Positions 1-8,800 of a stretch of 11,927 nt of DNA are shown here, piece after piece. How positions within the stretch are numbered: position 1 is the first letter of the stretch; every line of letters begins with the position of its first letter. Source of the stretch: Entrophospora sp. SA101 (Eukaryota > Glomeromycota > Glomeromycetes > Entrophosporales > Entrophosporaceae); assembly GCA_958430865.1 (NCBI GenBank), contig CAUDNR010001696.1, forward strand, positions 1-11,927, given 5' to 3'. The notes beneath the pieces were generated by a model. That model had not been told where the DNA came from and did no database searches. It saw nothing but the letters and a program-made list of their open reading frames with translations. The position numbers were made by a program, and so were the translations under genes.

Positions 1-340
1 GAAGTGGACGATAATAATTTTATTTGTGTAACGTTTATATTGAATGACACTTGATCTGCAATGTCCCGCGACTAATATACTTGAACATTATGTCACAAGG
101 AAATTTTGGGGATCAAAAATTTAGTGACCAGTCGTAAGCAGTCCAATAATGTGATCATGATTTTACTCAATATCCCTAAAAGTACAATAAATAAACTTAT
201 GCTTATTGGCTGATCTGGCTCAATCCGATTTGTTGAATTTTTAGGCTTTACTTTTTTCTTTAGTTCCAGATAATCGAATTTTAACGTGACCTGATTTGCA
301 AATTGGATTTCTATTTGATGCATAAAAAAGATCATGACGG

Positions 341-416
341 GTTCAAACAAAATCTATTGACTGAGTTTAAAACACACGTGTTCGAGTTATTTTTTTACCC
401 GCAGAGAAACTTTTAC
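341..416 (+). repeat. Diverged direct repeat, copy A
   Basis: This copy aligns by eye with 475-549 at roughly 70 % identity. Both copies run from a GTTC(A/G)A start through CAAAATCT, CAC(G/A)TGT, TTC(G/A)AGTTAT and C(C/A)GAGA/CAGAGG-like blocks to a TTTAC end. The period is 134 bp. No coding potential is seen. It may be the remains of an old tandem duplication or of an interspersed repeat family. Confidence 0.45.
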
Positions 417-474
417 TTGGTAATTTAGGGCCAAAGTGTGGAACGCACTTTTTCAAGAATGACACAAAATTAAA

Positions 475-549
475 GTTCGATCAAAATCTTTTTATTCAGG
501 ATTGAGGCACATGTATTCAAGTTATATTATACTCCCAGAGGATCTTTAC
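475..549 (+). repeat. Diverged direct repeat, copy B
   Basis: This is the partner of the copy at 341-416, in the same orientation. Shared blocks keep the same order with only one- or two-base gaps, which argues against chance similarity in AT-rich DNA. The 58 bases between the copies do not appear to be repeated. Confidence 0.45.
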
Positions 550-679
550 GCACCATACAAGTTGTGTTTTTTTTGAGTATCTCATGATCGAAGTTTTGAT
601 TCCTGAAACTACTGCTTGTGTTGATATATTAATGTTTAATAACACCGATTATATGTAATATTTTATTTAGTATATGAGA

Positions 680-784
680 CTAAATATGGCCCCTCAATTA
701 ATTGCGACACGTAAAAATTGAATTGCGGTTGCGGCATATTGATATGAAAATTGAATTGCGGCTAATTGCGGTTCCCATCTTTAG
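680..784. mobile_element. Possible hAT-like MITE or deletion derivative (about 105 bp)
   Basis: The left end starts CTAAATATGG. The right end, read on the minus strand, starts CTAAAGATGG. The two keep matching imperfectly for about 27 bases (CAATTA is shared), so they form terminal inverted repeats. Inside, the block TTGAATTGCGG occurs twice (718-728 and 751-761), with further TTGCGG copies nearby. Clustered short subterminal repeats of this kind are known from hAT transposons, where transposase binds them, and a (C/T)AAAGATGGGAAC-type end resembles hAT termini. There is no transposase gene, so it would be non-autonomous. I cannot find a matching 8-bp target duplication at the flanks, which weakens the call. 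Confidence 0.35.
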
Positions 785-1266
785 TTCTGATGGTTAATAT
801 CTGATCTTTGAGGGACCCAGATTTTGTTTGATAATGGTGGTGGAACTTTGTAGGTTGATCCTTAATATTTGAGACAGGATATTATTAATATATAATCCTA
901 CTCAGATCCATGGATTGGGTGAAAAATACACATAAACTTCCTTTTTTAAAAAATTTCTCTTTTTAAACGAAAAAAACATTGCACGAAATTAAATTTGTTT
1001 TATTCTTACGTTAATAAAGAACTCAAAATCCCAGAAATTATTCCAAAAACATTACTGAAATTGTGGAATCAAGTTCAAAAAAAAATTGCGGCAAGGAAAA
1101 AGAGATGTAAAGGATCCAGGATTTAGAGTGAGATCTTCTTATGTAGGAAAAATTAATCTCATAATACAGCAATCGTTTGCAGTATAACAAGCTCAATATT
1201 TTCAATCCATGAAATATCAAATTATTCCACGTTTGAATTTATTATTATAGTGTTAATTAATTAGGA

Positions 1267-1336
1267 AATCGTGAGATAAAGTCAGTTATTCCACGATCAG
1301 CGTCGATCTCATTATTATCACAGCTCCGCGTGATAA
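1267..1336. repeat. Two adjacent imperfect hairpins
   Basis: ATCGTGAGATAA at 1267-1278 is nearly the reverse complement of TTATTCCACGAT near 1287-1298 (10 of 12 positions). Directly downstream, TTATCAC (1315-1321) and GTGATAA (1330-1336) form a perfect 7-bp stem with an 8-base loop. No protein or RNA gene is attached to them. They may be repeat ends or chance in AT-rich sequence. Confidence 0.3.
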
Positions 1337-1723
1337 GCAGATATCTTTGGTTTTCCCGTGAAATTACTATTACATATCAGACTTAATATGGGAATTGGTT
1401 TTTAAGCTCCAGAAAAGGAAATAGGCTCACTTGACCATCAAAAACTTTCCCATTATCCATTATCACTTGGATAAACACGGGAAGGAGGCTTGGGATTAAT
1501 ATTCAACAAAAATATCAAGGGCTTATTTCCACTTGTCAAGACATTTTCATTAGGCGATGCATTTTATTTATTTAATGCTTTATAAATTTAAGTCAATGTA
1601 TTGCTATTTTTTTTATTACTATCGCGGTGTCAAGAAAAATTTATAGTGTTGGTGGTGGCACTATTGAAAAAGATACATTGATGGGAATTTTACCCGAAGT
1701 GTAACGTGATCTGCAATATTATT

Positions 1724-1908
1724 CTAATACTAATACTAATACCAGGGCTGGCCGCGTAACTCAGATGAGCACTTGGCTAAACTGACTAAACTATTTAGTC
1801 ATATTAATATCAATATGTTAAGTCAAGACAATTATTACTAAATTAGGATTTTAACGCCTTTACGGACTAATACCAAATGATGCTAACACTAATACTAATA
1901 CTAATAAC
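1724..1908. repeat. TACTAA-type short arrays flanking a 138-bp segment
   Basis: A CTAATACTAATACTAATACC array (about 1724-1744) and a related CTAACACTAATACTAATACTAATA array (about 1883-1908) lie on either side of a segment that is less AT-rich at its left end. The segment carries a perfect 7-bp hairpin, GACTAAA/TTTAGTC with a 3-base loop (1784-1800). Near its left edge is GTAACTCAGATGAGC, which faintly resembles a tRNA D-arm, but no matching B-box is visible. The pattern fits an insertion into a microsatellite or simple repeat expansion. Confidence 0.4.
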
Positions 1909-2057
1909 ATTATTCTGGTTGTAGAACCTTACGTCATGTTCACTGTGTCCACTTTATTGTAAAAAATTTTTTAACGTCATTTTCAAAATTTCTAATCAAA
2001 TAAATATTACGTTTTAATTATTTATTTATTATCATTTGTCGTTTGTAATGTTTTTTT

Positions 2058-2067
2058 TATATAAATA
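2058..2067 (+). promoter_or_regulatory. Candidate TATA box for the RING/TPR gene
   Basis: TATATAAATA lies about 100 bases before the ATG at 2163, in a T-rich stretch. Spacing fits a TATA element with a 5' leader of roughly 70 bases. In DNA this rich in AT such a match is weak evidence. Confidence 0.3.
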
Positions 2068-2162
2068 AAAATAAGTTTTTTTTTTTGGAAAAATAAATAA
2101 TTATAATAAAACACCCAATATAATCAATCGTTTAGGGAAATAACGAAAATAACAAATCAAAC

Positions 2163-5100
2163 ATGAGTAATAACAAAAATATTGAAAATTCATCAAAATT
2201 TCAAGTCGACTTACAAAATCAACAAAAATTTAACACACCTAATACTAATAATACTAATTCTATTACTAATACCAACAATAATCAAAGTAATCGACAACAT
2301 CATCAACAACAAATTAATCATAATCGTAATCTCAACAAGGAAAACCAAAATATTGCTTCGTTGAATCAACAAAAAACTCGTTTATTGTCTTGTCAAAAAT
2401 TATTCAATAATATCTGCTGCAGTCCATATCATAGAATTATTAAAGATTATTATATTGAGAAAATAAATAATTTGAGAAATAATGATTCGCATATAACCAA
2501 TCTCTTTCTATTCAATGAAATGCTGAGAAGACATGTTTTGGATGAAGATGATAAAAAGTTATTATTGATGATTTTAACGTTGAAAAAAAAATCTTTATTA
2601 TTTCGAATTATCGATACGTTAACTGCTCCAATTCCACCATCAAAAAATTTCGACTTGGAATTACTGGAATCACGTGTTCGTGTTTTAATAAATTTATTAG
2701 AATCGATAATTTTCAATAAAGATTCAATTACATTATTTGTGTCATCATCTTTCTCTACGAAAACAAAAACAAAAAATTGTTTCAACACAATTTTTTTACA
2801 AGTACAAAAGTTCAAATCACAATATAAAGATTTTTTAAAAGAAATTTCTTGGGCTGATGAAGTTAGCTTATTTTCAACAGATTCATCTTCACCAACTGAA
2901 TCGTCTTCAATTCACATTTTCCCCGTTAATTCTTTTTATCATAGCTATAATCGTAATAATTCTTACAGTTATCACCACCACGACTCCCCCTTTCCTTCCT
3001 CTTCTTCTCCACCTTCTCCACCTTCTACCACCACTAAATTTACTCGTGAAACTTTTTTAAAATATCATTTAAAATTTTTATTTAGTTATTTGAATAATAT
3101 ATTAAAAATCTTTAATAATACTAATGATGATTCCGAGTGTGATTGTGATGGCAATGGCTTACAATTTGTTCGAGTAAATTTAGAAATAGAAAATTTTCTA
3201 AAGAATTTATTGAAATCAATAAAAAAACATAATAATACTGGTAGCAATAATATTAACAACAACAACAATAACAACAACAATAACAACAATAACAACAACA
3301 ATAATGTGACGAATTTGCAAAATTCGTACACGAGATTATCGTGGAATGAATTAAGAACAAAAGCTAATAAACATTTTAACAAAACAAAAGTTTCTAGTTG
3401 GTTTTTAGATTATTATTTATTAGTAGGATTAAGGTTTTATATCAAAAGATTGTCATGTATACCCGAAAATATCGGTATACTTAGATTTGGTGAAAGGTTA
3501 TGGCTAGAATATATTTGGATGTATACTGATTTTAATCTTTGGACTTTCTCATCAACGACTTCTAGAACAACATCTATGATGAATTATTTTAGTTGTTCTT
3601 CCAGAATAAACAAAAAGAAAAAGAATTTATTATGGTTTGGTATTTTGGATTTAATAGATCAAGAATTAATAACAACTTTTAGTGAACGTAAATCAACTTT
3701 AACAATTATTTATTATTATCTTAAAGAATCATTAAATAACACGAACGGTTTATCAATAAAGCTTAAATCGTCAGAAATCTTATTGAAACTTTCTCTCAAG
3801 CGGTCCAAATTATTTAGTAATAACATCGAACAAGATCTAGAAGATCATCTACATAATTTTATAAAGAATCGGGATTTTGTTATAAATTTCAAGCAATTTT
3901 TATCATCTATCAAACAACATGAATATCAAAATGATGATGATTATTTAAATGAATTGTTTTTCGATAATTTAAAAAATTTGATCCTATCAATTAATAGTAA
4001 CAATCTTGAAAGTGATGACGACGATGATGATGATGGTGATGATGGTGATATAATCTATAAAAATGATAATAATAATAATATAATCAATAAAAATGATAAA
4101 AATTTAATACAAATTATTGCTGACGAAATTACTTGCTCTGTGACAATGGAACCATCAGAAGATTTGTGTATTTTAGGTTGTAAACATAAAATCAGCATTG
4201 ATACATTTCAAAACATCGAAAAATTCTCAAGATATCGATGTCCTCAGTGTCGTCACATTATTCAAGACGAAAATTGTATGTATATACCTCAATATCATAT
4301 ATTTTCTTATTTCCATGTTTATTTCATCGCCTCTGGTCTCATAGGCACTACATCAACACCCTTTCCACCAATCACAAAAAAATCAAAGTCAATGTGTTCT
4401 TCTTATTATACAAATACTTATCAAGAACCTTTGTTAGTCTTTGATCCTCCATTAGAAAATACAACGATAATGGCGCCATCTATTTACACTAACAACTACA
4501 ATCCCAACTTCTATAACAATGCTGTTGCCACTGATAACACCATCGTAAATCATTTTGATAATCGAGAAACTATTACTAGTAATGAAACAGACGAAAGCCA
4601 GTTGATTCAAGATATGTTTGACAAAGATTTAAAAAGGGTTTGTTTATTTTTCAAACTTCCAAAAAGAAAGCATCCCGCACAAGAAAATCTTTATAAATCT
4701 TTAAGTGCTCGCAATTATTCTGAAGCTCTGAATTGGTGCACAAGATTATTAAAATGTTATCCAAACACCTATTCAATTAGATGTATTCGAGCTTTTATAA
4801 ATTTATTATCACATAAAAATTATTTTTCTGCTTTGTTAGATATTGATATTGCGATAAAGCTTAAACCTAAACGTTCACAAGCATTTTATTTACGCGGGGA
4901 AATTTATCGAAGATTAGGAACACTAAGATCATCAAAAGATCGTCATCTTAATAATAATAATTATTTTAATGAATTAGCATTGATTAATCATGTCAAGGCT
5001 TTGGAATATTCATTTGACGATCCAATTATCCTATCTATCAAAGGTGCTTTGTTATATATGATGGGACGATACACTGAAGCTATAAGAGATTTAAATAGAT

Positions 5101-5636
5101 CATTAGACAATTATCCTCATAATATATATGCACTCGGTTATCGAGGTGCAATATGTAATAAATTAGGTTTTAATAATAGAGCAATTGTCGATTTCAACGC
5201 CGCATTAACATTACTAAAATCACACAAAAATCGTCGTGATGATTTATTCATTCTGTGCGAGCGTGCAAAACTTTTTTATACTATAGGAATTAACGAAGCA
5301 TCAATTTTGGATTGCGAAAAGGCCTTGAGAATAATTCCAAATCTAATCAACATGATCCTAATACGTGTTGAAGTTCTTTATTTAAAAATCAAAGGTTCAG
5401 AAGAAATCAACAAATTAATAACGATTTTAAATAAATGTTTGGATGTGAAACAAAATGATATAAATATTTTAAAAATTAGAGTTAAATTACACATTAAATC
5501 TAAAAATTATTCCGAGGCTTTAAATGATTTAAATATAATTTTAAATTTAAAATCAAATGATGCCTTTTCAATTTCTTTAAAAAATGAAATCAATCAATTA
5601 ATCAATCATAGCCATCTATCATCATCTTTAATTTAA
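2163..5636 (+). CDS. RING-like (SP-RING/Nse2-like) and TPR-repeat protein, intronless
   Basis: One uninterrupted frame of 1157 codons. The ATG at 2163 has A at -3 and follows a stop-rich leader. Seen in order: an Asn/Gln-rich start (1-70), helical sequence with no family I recognise (70-240), a Ser/Pro tract (275-291), a 17-Asn run (365-381), an acidic run (618-629), a zinc-binding domain (658-696) and about eight TPR-like helix pairs (843-1147, for example the G-R-Y-x-E-A-I repeat at 968-974). In the zinc domain C673-x-H675 and C693-x2-C696 form one complete metal site. The other site keeps only C658; T661, S678 and T681 stand where Cys is expected. SP-RING and Nse2-type SUMO ligases bind a single zinc in this way. 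The protein is therefore probably an E3-like or scaffold protein whose TPRs bind partners; the substrate is unknown. The domain call is firm, the enzymatic role is inferred. Confidence 0.88.
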   Translation: MSNNKNIENSSKFQVDLQNQQKFNTPNTNNTNSITNTNNNQSNRQHHQQQINHNRNLNKENQNIASLNQQKTRLLSCQKLFNNICCSPYHRIIKDYYIEKINNLRNNDSHITNLFLFNEMLRRHVLDEDDKKLLLMILTLKKKSLLFRIIDTLTAPIPPSKNFDLELLESRVRVLINLLESIIFNKDSITLFVSSSFSTKTKTKNCFNTIFLQVQKFKSQYKDFLKEISWADEVSLFSTDSSSPTESSSIHIFPVNSFYHSYNRNNSYSYHHHDSPFPSSSSPPSPPSTTTKFTRETFLKYHLKFLFSYLNNILKIFNNTNDDSECDCDGNGLQFVRVNLEIENFLKNLLKSIKKHNNTGSNNINNNNNNNNNNNNNNNNNVTNLQNSYTRLSWNELRTKANKHFNKTKVSSWFLDYYLLVGLRFYIKRLSCIPENIGILRFGERLWLEYIWMYTDFNLWTFSSTTSRTTSMMNYFSCSSRINKKKKNLLWFGILDLIDQELITTFSERKSTLTIIYYYLKESLNNTNGLSIKLKSSEILLKLSLKRSKLFSNNIEQDLEDHLHNFIKNRDFVINFKQFLSSIKQHEYQNDDDYLNELFFDNLKNLILSINSNNLESDDDDDDDGDDGDIIYKNDNNNNIINKNDKNLIQIIADEITCSVTMEPSEDLCILGCKHKISIDTFQNIEKFSRYRCPQCRHIIQDENCMYIPQYHIFSYFHVYFIASGLIGTTSTPFPPITKKSKSMCSSYYTNTYQEPLLVFDPPLENTTIMAPSIYTNNYNPNFYNNAVATDNTIVNHFDNRETITSNETDESQLIQDMFDKDLKRVCLFFKLPKRKHPAQENLYKSLSARNYSEALNWCTRLLKCYPNTYSIRCIRAFINLLSHKNYFSALLDIDIAIKLKPKRSQAFYLRGEIYRRLGTLRSSKDRHLNNNNYFNELALINHVKALEYSFDDPIILSIKGALLYMMGRYTEAIRDLNRSLDNYPHNIYALGYRGAICNKLGFNNRAIVDFNAALTLLKSHKNRRDDLFILCERAKLFYTIGINEASILDCEKALRIIPNLINMILIRVEVLYLKIKGSEEINKLITILNKCLDVKQNDINILKIRVKLHIKSKNYSEALNDLNIILNLKSNDAFSISLKNEINQLINHSHLSSSLI
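3255..3305 (+). repeat. AAY trinucleotide tract encoding 17 asparagines
   Basis: Seventeen consecutive AAC/AAT codons, mostly AAC, encode residues 365-381 of the RING/TPR protein. AAC is otherwise uncommon in this AT-rich gene, so the tract probably grew by slippage of an AAC repeat. Its length is likely to vary between strains, and the frame is kept because the unit is three bases. Confidence 0.85.
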
Positions 5637-5810
5637 TTTATATTATTATTTAATAAATTTTTTTTTTTAAATTCTCAATCTTTGCTTGTTTAATCTCTTA
5701 CCTGTCGATCAAGAAATATGATTGGACGATAAAATATATAAATATATAGTTTTTCCGTAATATTTCTCTGCACAAAATTTCAAAAAAATTCTGTATATAA
5801 AAAATTCAAA
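5637..5810 (+). promoter_or_regulatory. Short spacer with candidate promoter of the helicase gene
   Basis: Only 174 bases separate the two genes, and they must hold both the upstream 3' end and the helicase promoter. TATATAAATATATA (5735-5748) lies 63-76 bases before the ATG and is the best TATA candidate. An inverted CCAAT pentamer, ATTGG, stands at 5721-5725. A second TATATAAA near 5794 is too close to the ATG to act as a TATA box for it. Confidence 0.35.
5652..5657 (+). terminator. Poly(A) signal of the RING/TPR gene
   Basis: AATAAA lies 16 bases after the TAA stop that ends at 5636 and is followed by a run of T. It is the only canonical signal before the next gene begins at 5811. Confidence 0.45.
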
Positions 5811-8800
5811 ATGATGAAACGTGGACATGGTAAAAAACAATCTCAAGATAAAGATAAAACTTGTAGAGGATTTAATGGAAATCCTGGAAGTTGTCAATTT
5901 GGTGATAATTGTCGATATCGACACGTAATGCCAAATTCTACAACAGTTTCTCAATCACCAAAGCAAACAAATTACAAAAGGGGTGTTGATTCTAATCAAA
6001 GATTAAATAATAGATCAGCTCAAAATGAATTTTCTTCAATATATCAGGATCCAGTTGAAAAAAGTTTGTCAGAAAAAGATTCAAGAGGTCAATATAAAAG
6101 AAATGTAGTAGACAGAAGAATCAGAGGACCCGTTTTACCTGAACTTCTTGAGATTAATAAACCACCAAAAGAAGGTTTTCGTGCAATATCCATACTTCCA
6201 ACGCAAAAGGAACTATTGGGTCCTAGACCAAAATATATTCCTGTTAATAAAACCAAAGGTTCCTATGAAAACATTGAAGAATATCTGGAAACTCATTATA
6301 AATTATTAAGAGAAGATTTTCTTAGACCTTTAAGACAGGGTATTCAAATTTATATAGATGATGAGAATGATGAAGAAGTTGATCAAATGAATTTACGAAT
6401 TTATGTTGATGTATGTTAAAAATTTATGTGGATTTATATTTTAATAAGTTCAACTATTCTTTTCTTCTTCAACCTTTACTTCTTCTCCTACTTCTACTTC
6501 TCTTACTTATATTATTATATTTAAATAGGTAAATCTTGTTGGTGTGACCTTTTCTAGTATCGGTGTTTTACATCGAATTTCTTTTAGAACTAGACCTGGT
6601 GAAAGAATTCATTGGTATGTTTGTTATTCTTTTTCGTAAAATTTTCTATTATATATATGTGTATATATATGTATACCTACCATTTTGTACGAAAATATAT
6701 TATGTTACAATGATTGTCATAATACAGAATATATATAATTAACATGTGGTTCTCTTTGACATTGGGATTTTATCACATATATTTTGTTTCTTTATAACAG
6801 AATTACCTCATTTAAAATTTATATAAAATATTTAATTTAGGGAGCAGAGCAAAAGATTAATTCCTGGAACACTGGTTGTTTTGACCAAAGATAAATTTAA
6901 GACAATAAAACTTGCAACTGTTGTTAACAGGTCTCTGGAATATTTAAAAAAGCCTCATGATTTACAAATTGATGTGCTCTTCAGATCAGAAGATGTTGAT
7001 TTCGTTTGGGATGAGAATTATACAATGGTTCCTTTTTTTAATGACATCATTATATTTCAAATTAAATTAAATTAAATTAAATTAAATAATTAATTATTAA
7101 ATACTATTTTTTATTATTTCTTTATATTGATTGTATTATGGTTAGGTTGAATCGACAACTTCATATTTTGAAGGTAAGATTTATACTTGAAAAAATCTTA
7201 ATTTTACAAACATATCGATTAATTTCAAAAAATTGTTTGTAGCATATAGGCATGTCTTAAAGGTAATTCAAGAGCTTGATCCAGAAGATATGCCTTTGAA
7301 ATCACACATCATTGACCTTGATAAGAATATTGAGCTTCCAAAATACCTTGAAAATCGCGCTCCTCCAAATTATGATTTTGGAACTGAACCAACATTCCAA
7401 AATCTTGAAAAGTTCTTAGGAAAATCAAGTGTAAATTTATATTATTATAATTATTATTGTTATAAATTAATACATTTATATTTATATTCATTCGTTTACT
7501 TTTAGTTTAATATTTTAGAATCTTGGCCTCCTTTAGAAAAAATAAATTGTGGGCTACACAAGTCTCAATATGAAGCATTAGAACGGATGCTTACTTCTAG
7601 ATTAGCTTTGGTTCAAGGACCGCCTGGTACAGGCAAGACATATGTTGGTTTGGCTGCAGTAAGGATTCTGTTGGAAAATTTATCTGGAACCATAGTTGTT
7701 TCTTGTCAAACAAATCATGCATTGGATCAATTCCTTGAAGGTGAATATATTTGGTTGATCAATTGTTTTGTTCACAGTTAATACAAGTATTTATTTATAT
7801 TTACGTTTTAATTAATTATTTAATACTTTCATAAAAATAGGTATTCAGAAATTTGAGTCTAAGATAGTTCGTTTAGGATCAAGATCTACATCTACACACA
7901 TAAAACCATGTACTTTATACAATATTAGACAAGATGTTAAAGCTTCAGATGAATTGTCACCCAGAAATCCAGATATAAATGCATTATTTAAAGAAAAACA
8001 CAAGTTAGAATCTAGGATGGAAAAATTATGCAAGGAAATAGGCAGCCCATGTCTTACCTTGGAATTTGTTAAAGAAAAGAAATTTCTTACTCCGGCACAA
8101 ATTTCTAGTTTAGAGGGAGATGATTGGGTGACTAGTAGTTCGACAACAAATGATAATGATCGTGATTATCTTCGTGAATGGTTAGAAAGCTCCTTAGTTA
8201 CACATCATGCAGCTCATAATGATGCTTCTTTTCAAGTGTCTCAGATAATTCAAGAAGGCCAACAAAAAATTGATGAAGAAGAAGATGAGATAGATGAAGA
8301 GACTTATAAAGATATTGAAGCAGATTTTCGAGGTATCGATGGTAATCAAACAATAAATGGCAAATATGTTAACTTGAGAAGTGAAAGTTATGTTAGTTCT
8401 AACACTCAAGTGAGTGATGCTGAATTGGAAAGATATTCATCTGTTGATGATCTATTTGCAATCCCAGCTCATGTTCGAGCTGCTATGCATAATCGTTGGA
8501 GAAGTGAACGTTTGAAGGAAGTGATAGTAGAACTTAAACAAAAGAGCAATGAATATCTTGAAATTTCAGAAAAAATTAAAAATGAGAGAATTCGTGAAGA
8601 TTTACTAATCCTAAAACGTGCTAGAGTTGTTGGTATGACAACCACAGCTGCGGTATATTTTTATTATTATTCACACACACACACACACACATATATATTA
8701 TGATTAAAAATCATATTTTTGATTATTTTTAAAGGCTAAATACCATGATTTACTCGTTAATTTGAAACCTAAAATTATTATTATTGAAGAAGCTGCCGAA

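Larger units (their letters stand above)
1..2162. other. Gene-free AT-rich upstream region with degraded repeats
   Basis: No reading frame here looks like a real protein. The longest open frames, minus strand 93-350 (85 codons) and 1038-1220 (60 codons), have no recognisable domain, and their composition is what AT-rich DNA gives by chance. No pair of plausible splice sites joins fragments into a protein I recognise. The stretch does hold repeat structure, listed separately: a direct repeat pair (341-416 and 475-549), a small inverted-repeat element (680-784), hairpins (1267-1336 and 1784-1800) and TACTAA-type arrays (1724-1744 and 1883-1908). About the last 150 bases are probably the promoter and 5' leader of the gene that starts at 2163. 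Confidence 0.6.

Noticed and set aside
340..349. B-box-like GGGTTCAAAC of a tRNA gene
   Set aside because: No A-box at the proper distance upstream and no cloverleaf.
93..350. 85-codon open frame on the minus strand
   Set aside because: No recognisable domain, Ile/Leu/Lys-rich as expected by chance in AT-rich DNA, and it overlaps the direct repeat at its 5' end.
1038..1220. 60-codon open frame on the minus strand
   Set aside because: No domain, no convincing flanking exons, and the length is expected by chance.
1751..1771. tRNA gene or SINE suggested by a D-arm-like GTAACTCAG
   Set aside because: No B-box, anticodon stem or acceptor stem can be folded around it, so it is only mentioned within the repeat finding.
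2450..3382. Minus-strand open frames opposite the RING/TPR gene
   Set aside because: They are antisense to a clear coding region; the poly-Leu run is just the complement of the Asn codon tract.
6781..6840. Alternative acceptor after ATAACAG at 6800 for helicase intron 2
   Set aside because: It would create a TGA stop at the junction; the acceptor ending at 6840 gives an open and conserved reading.
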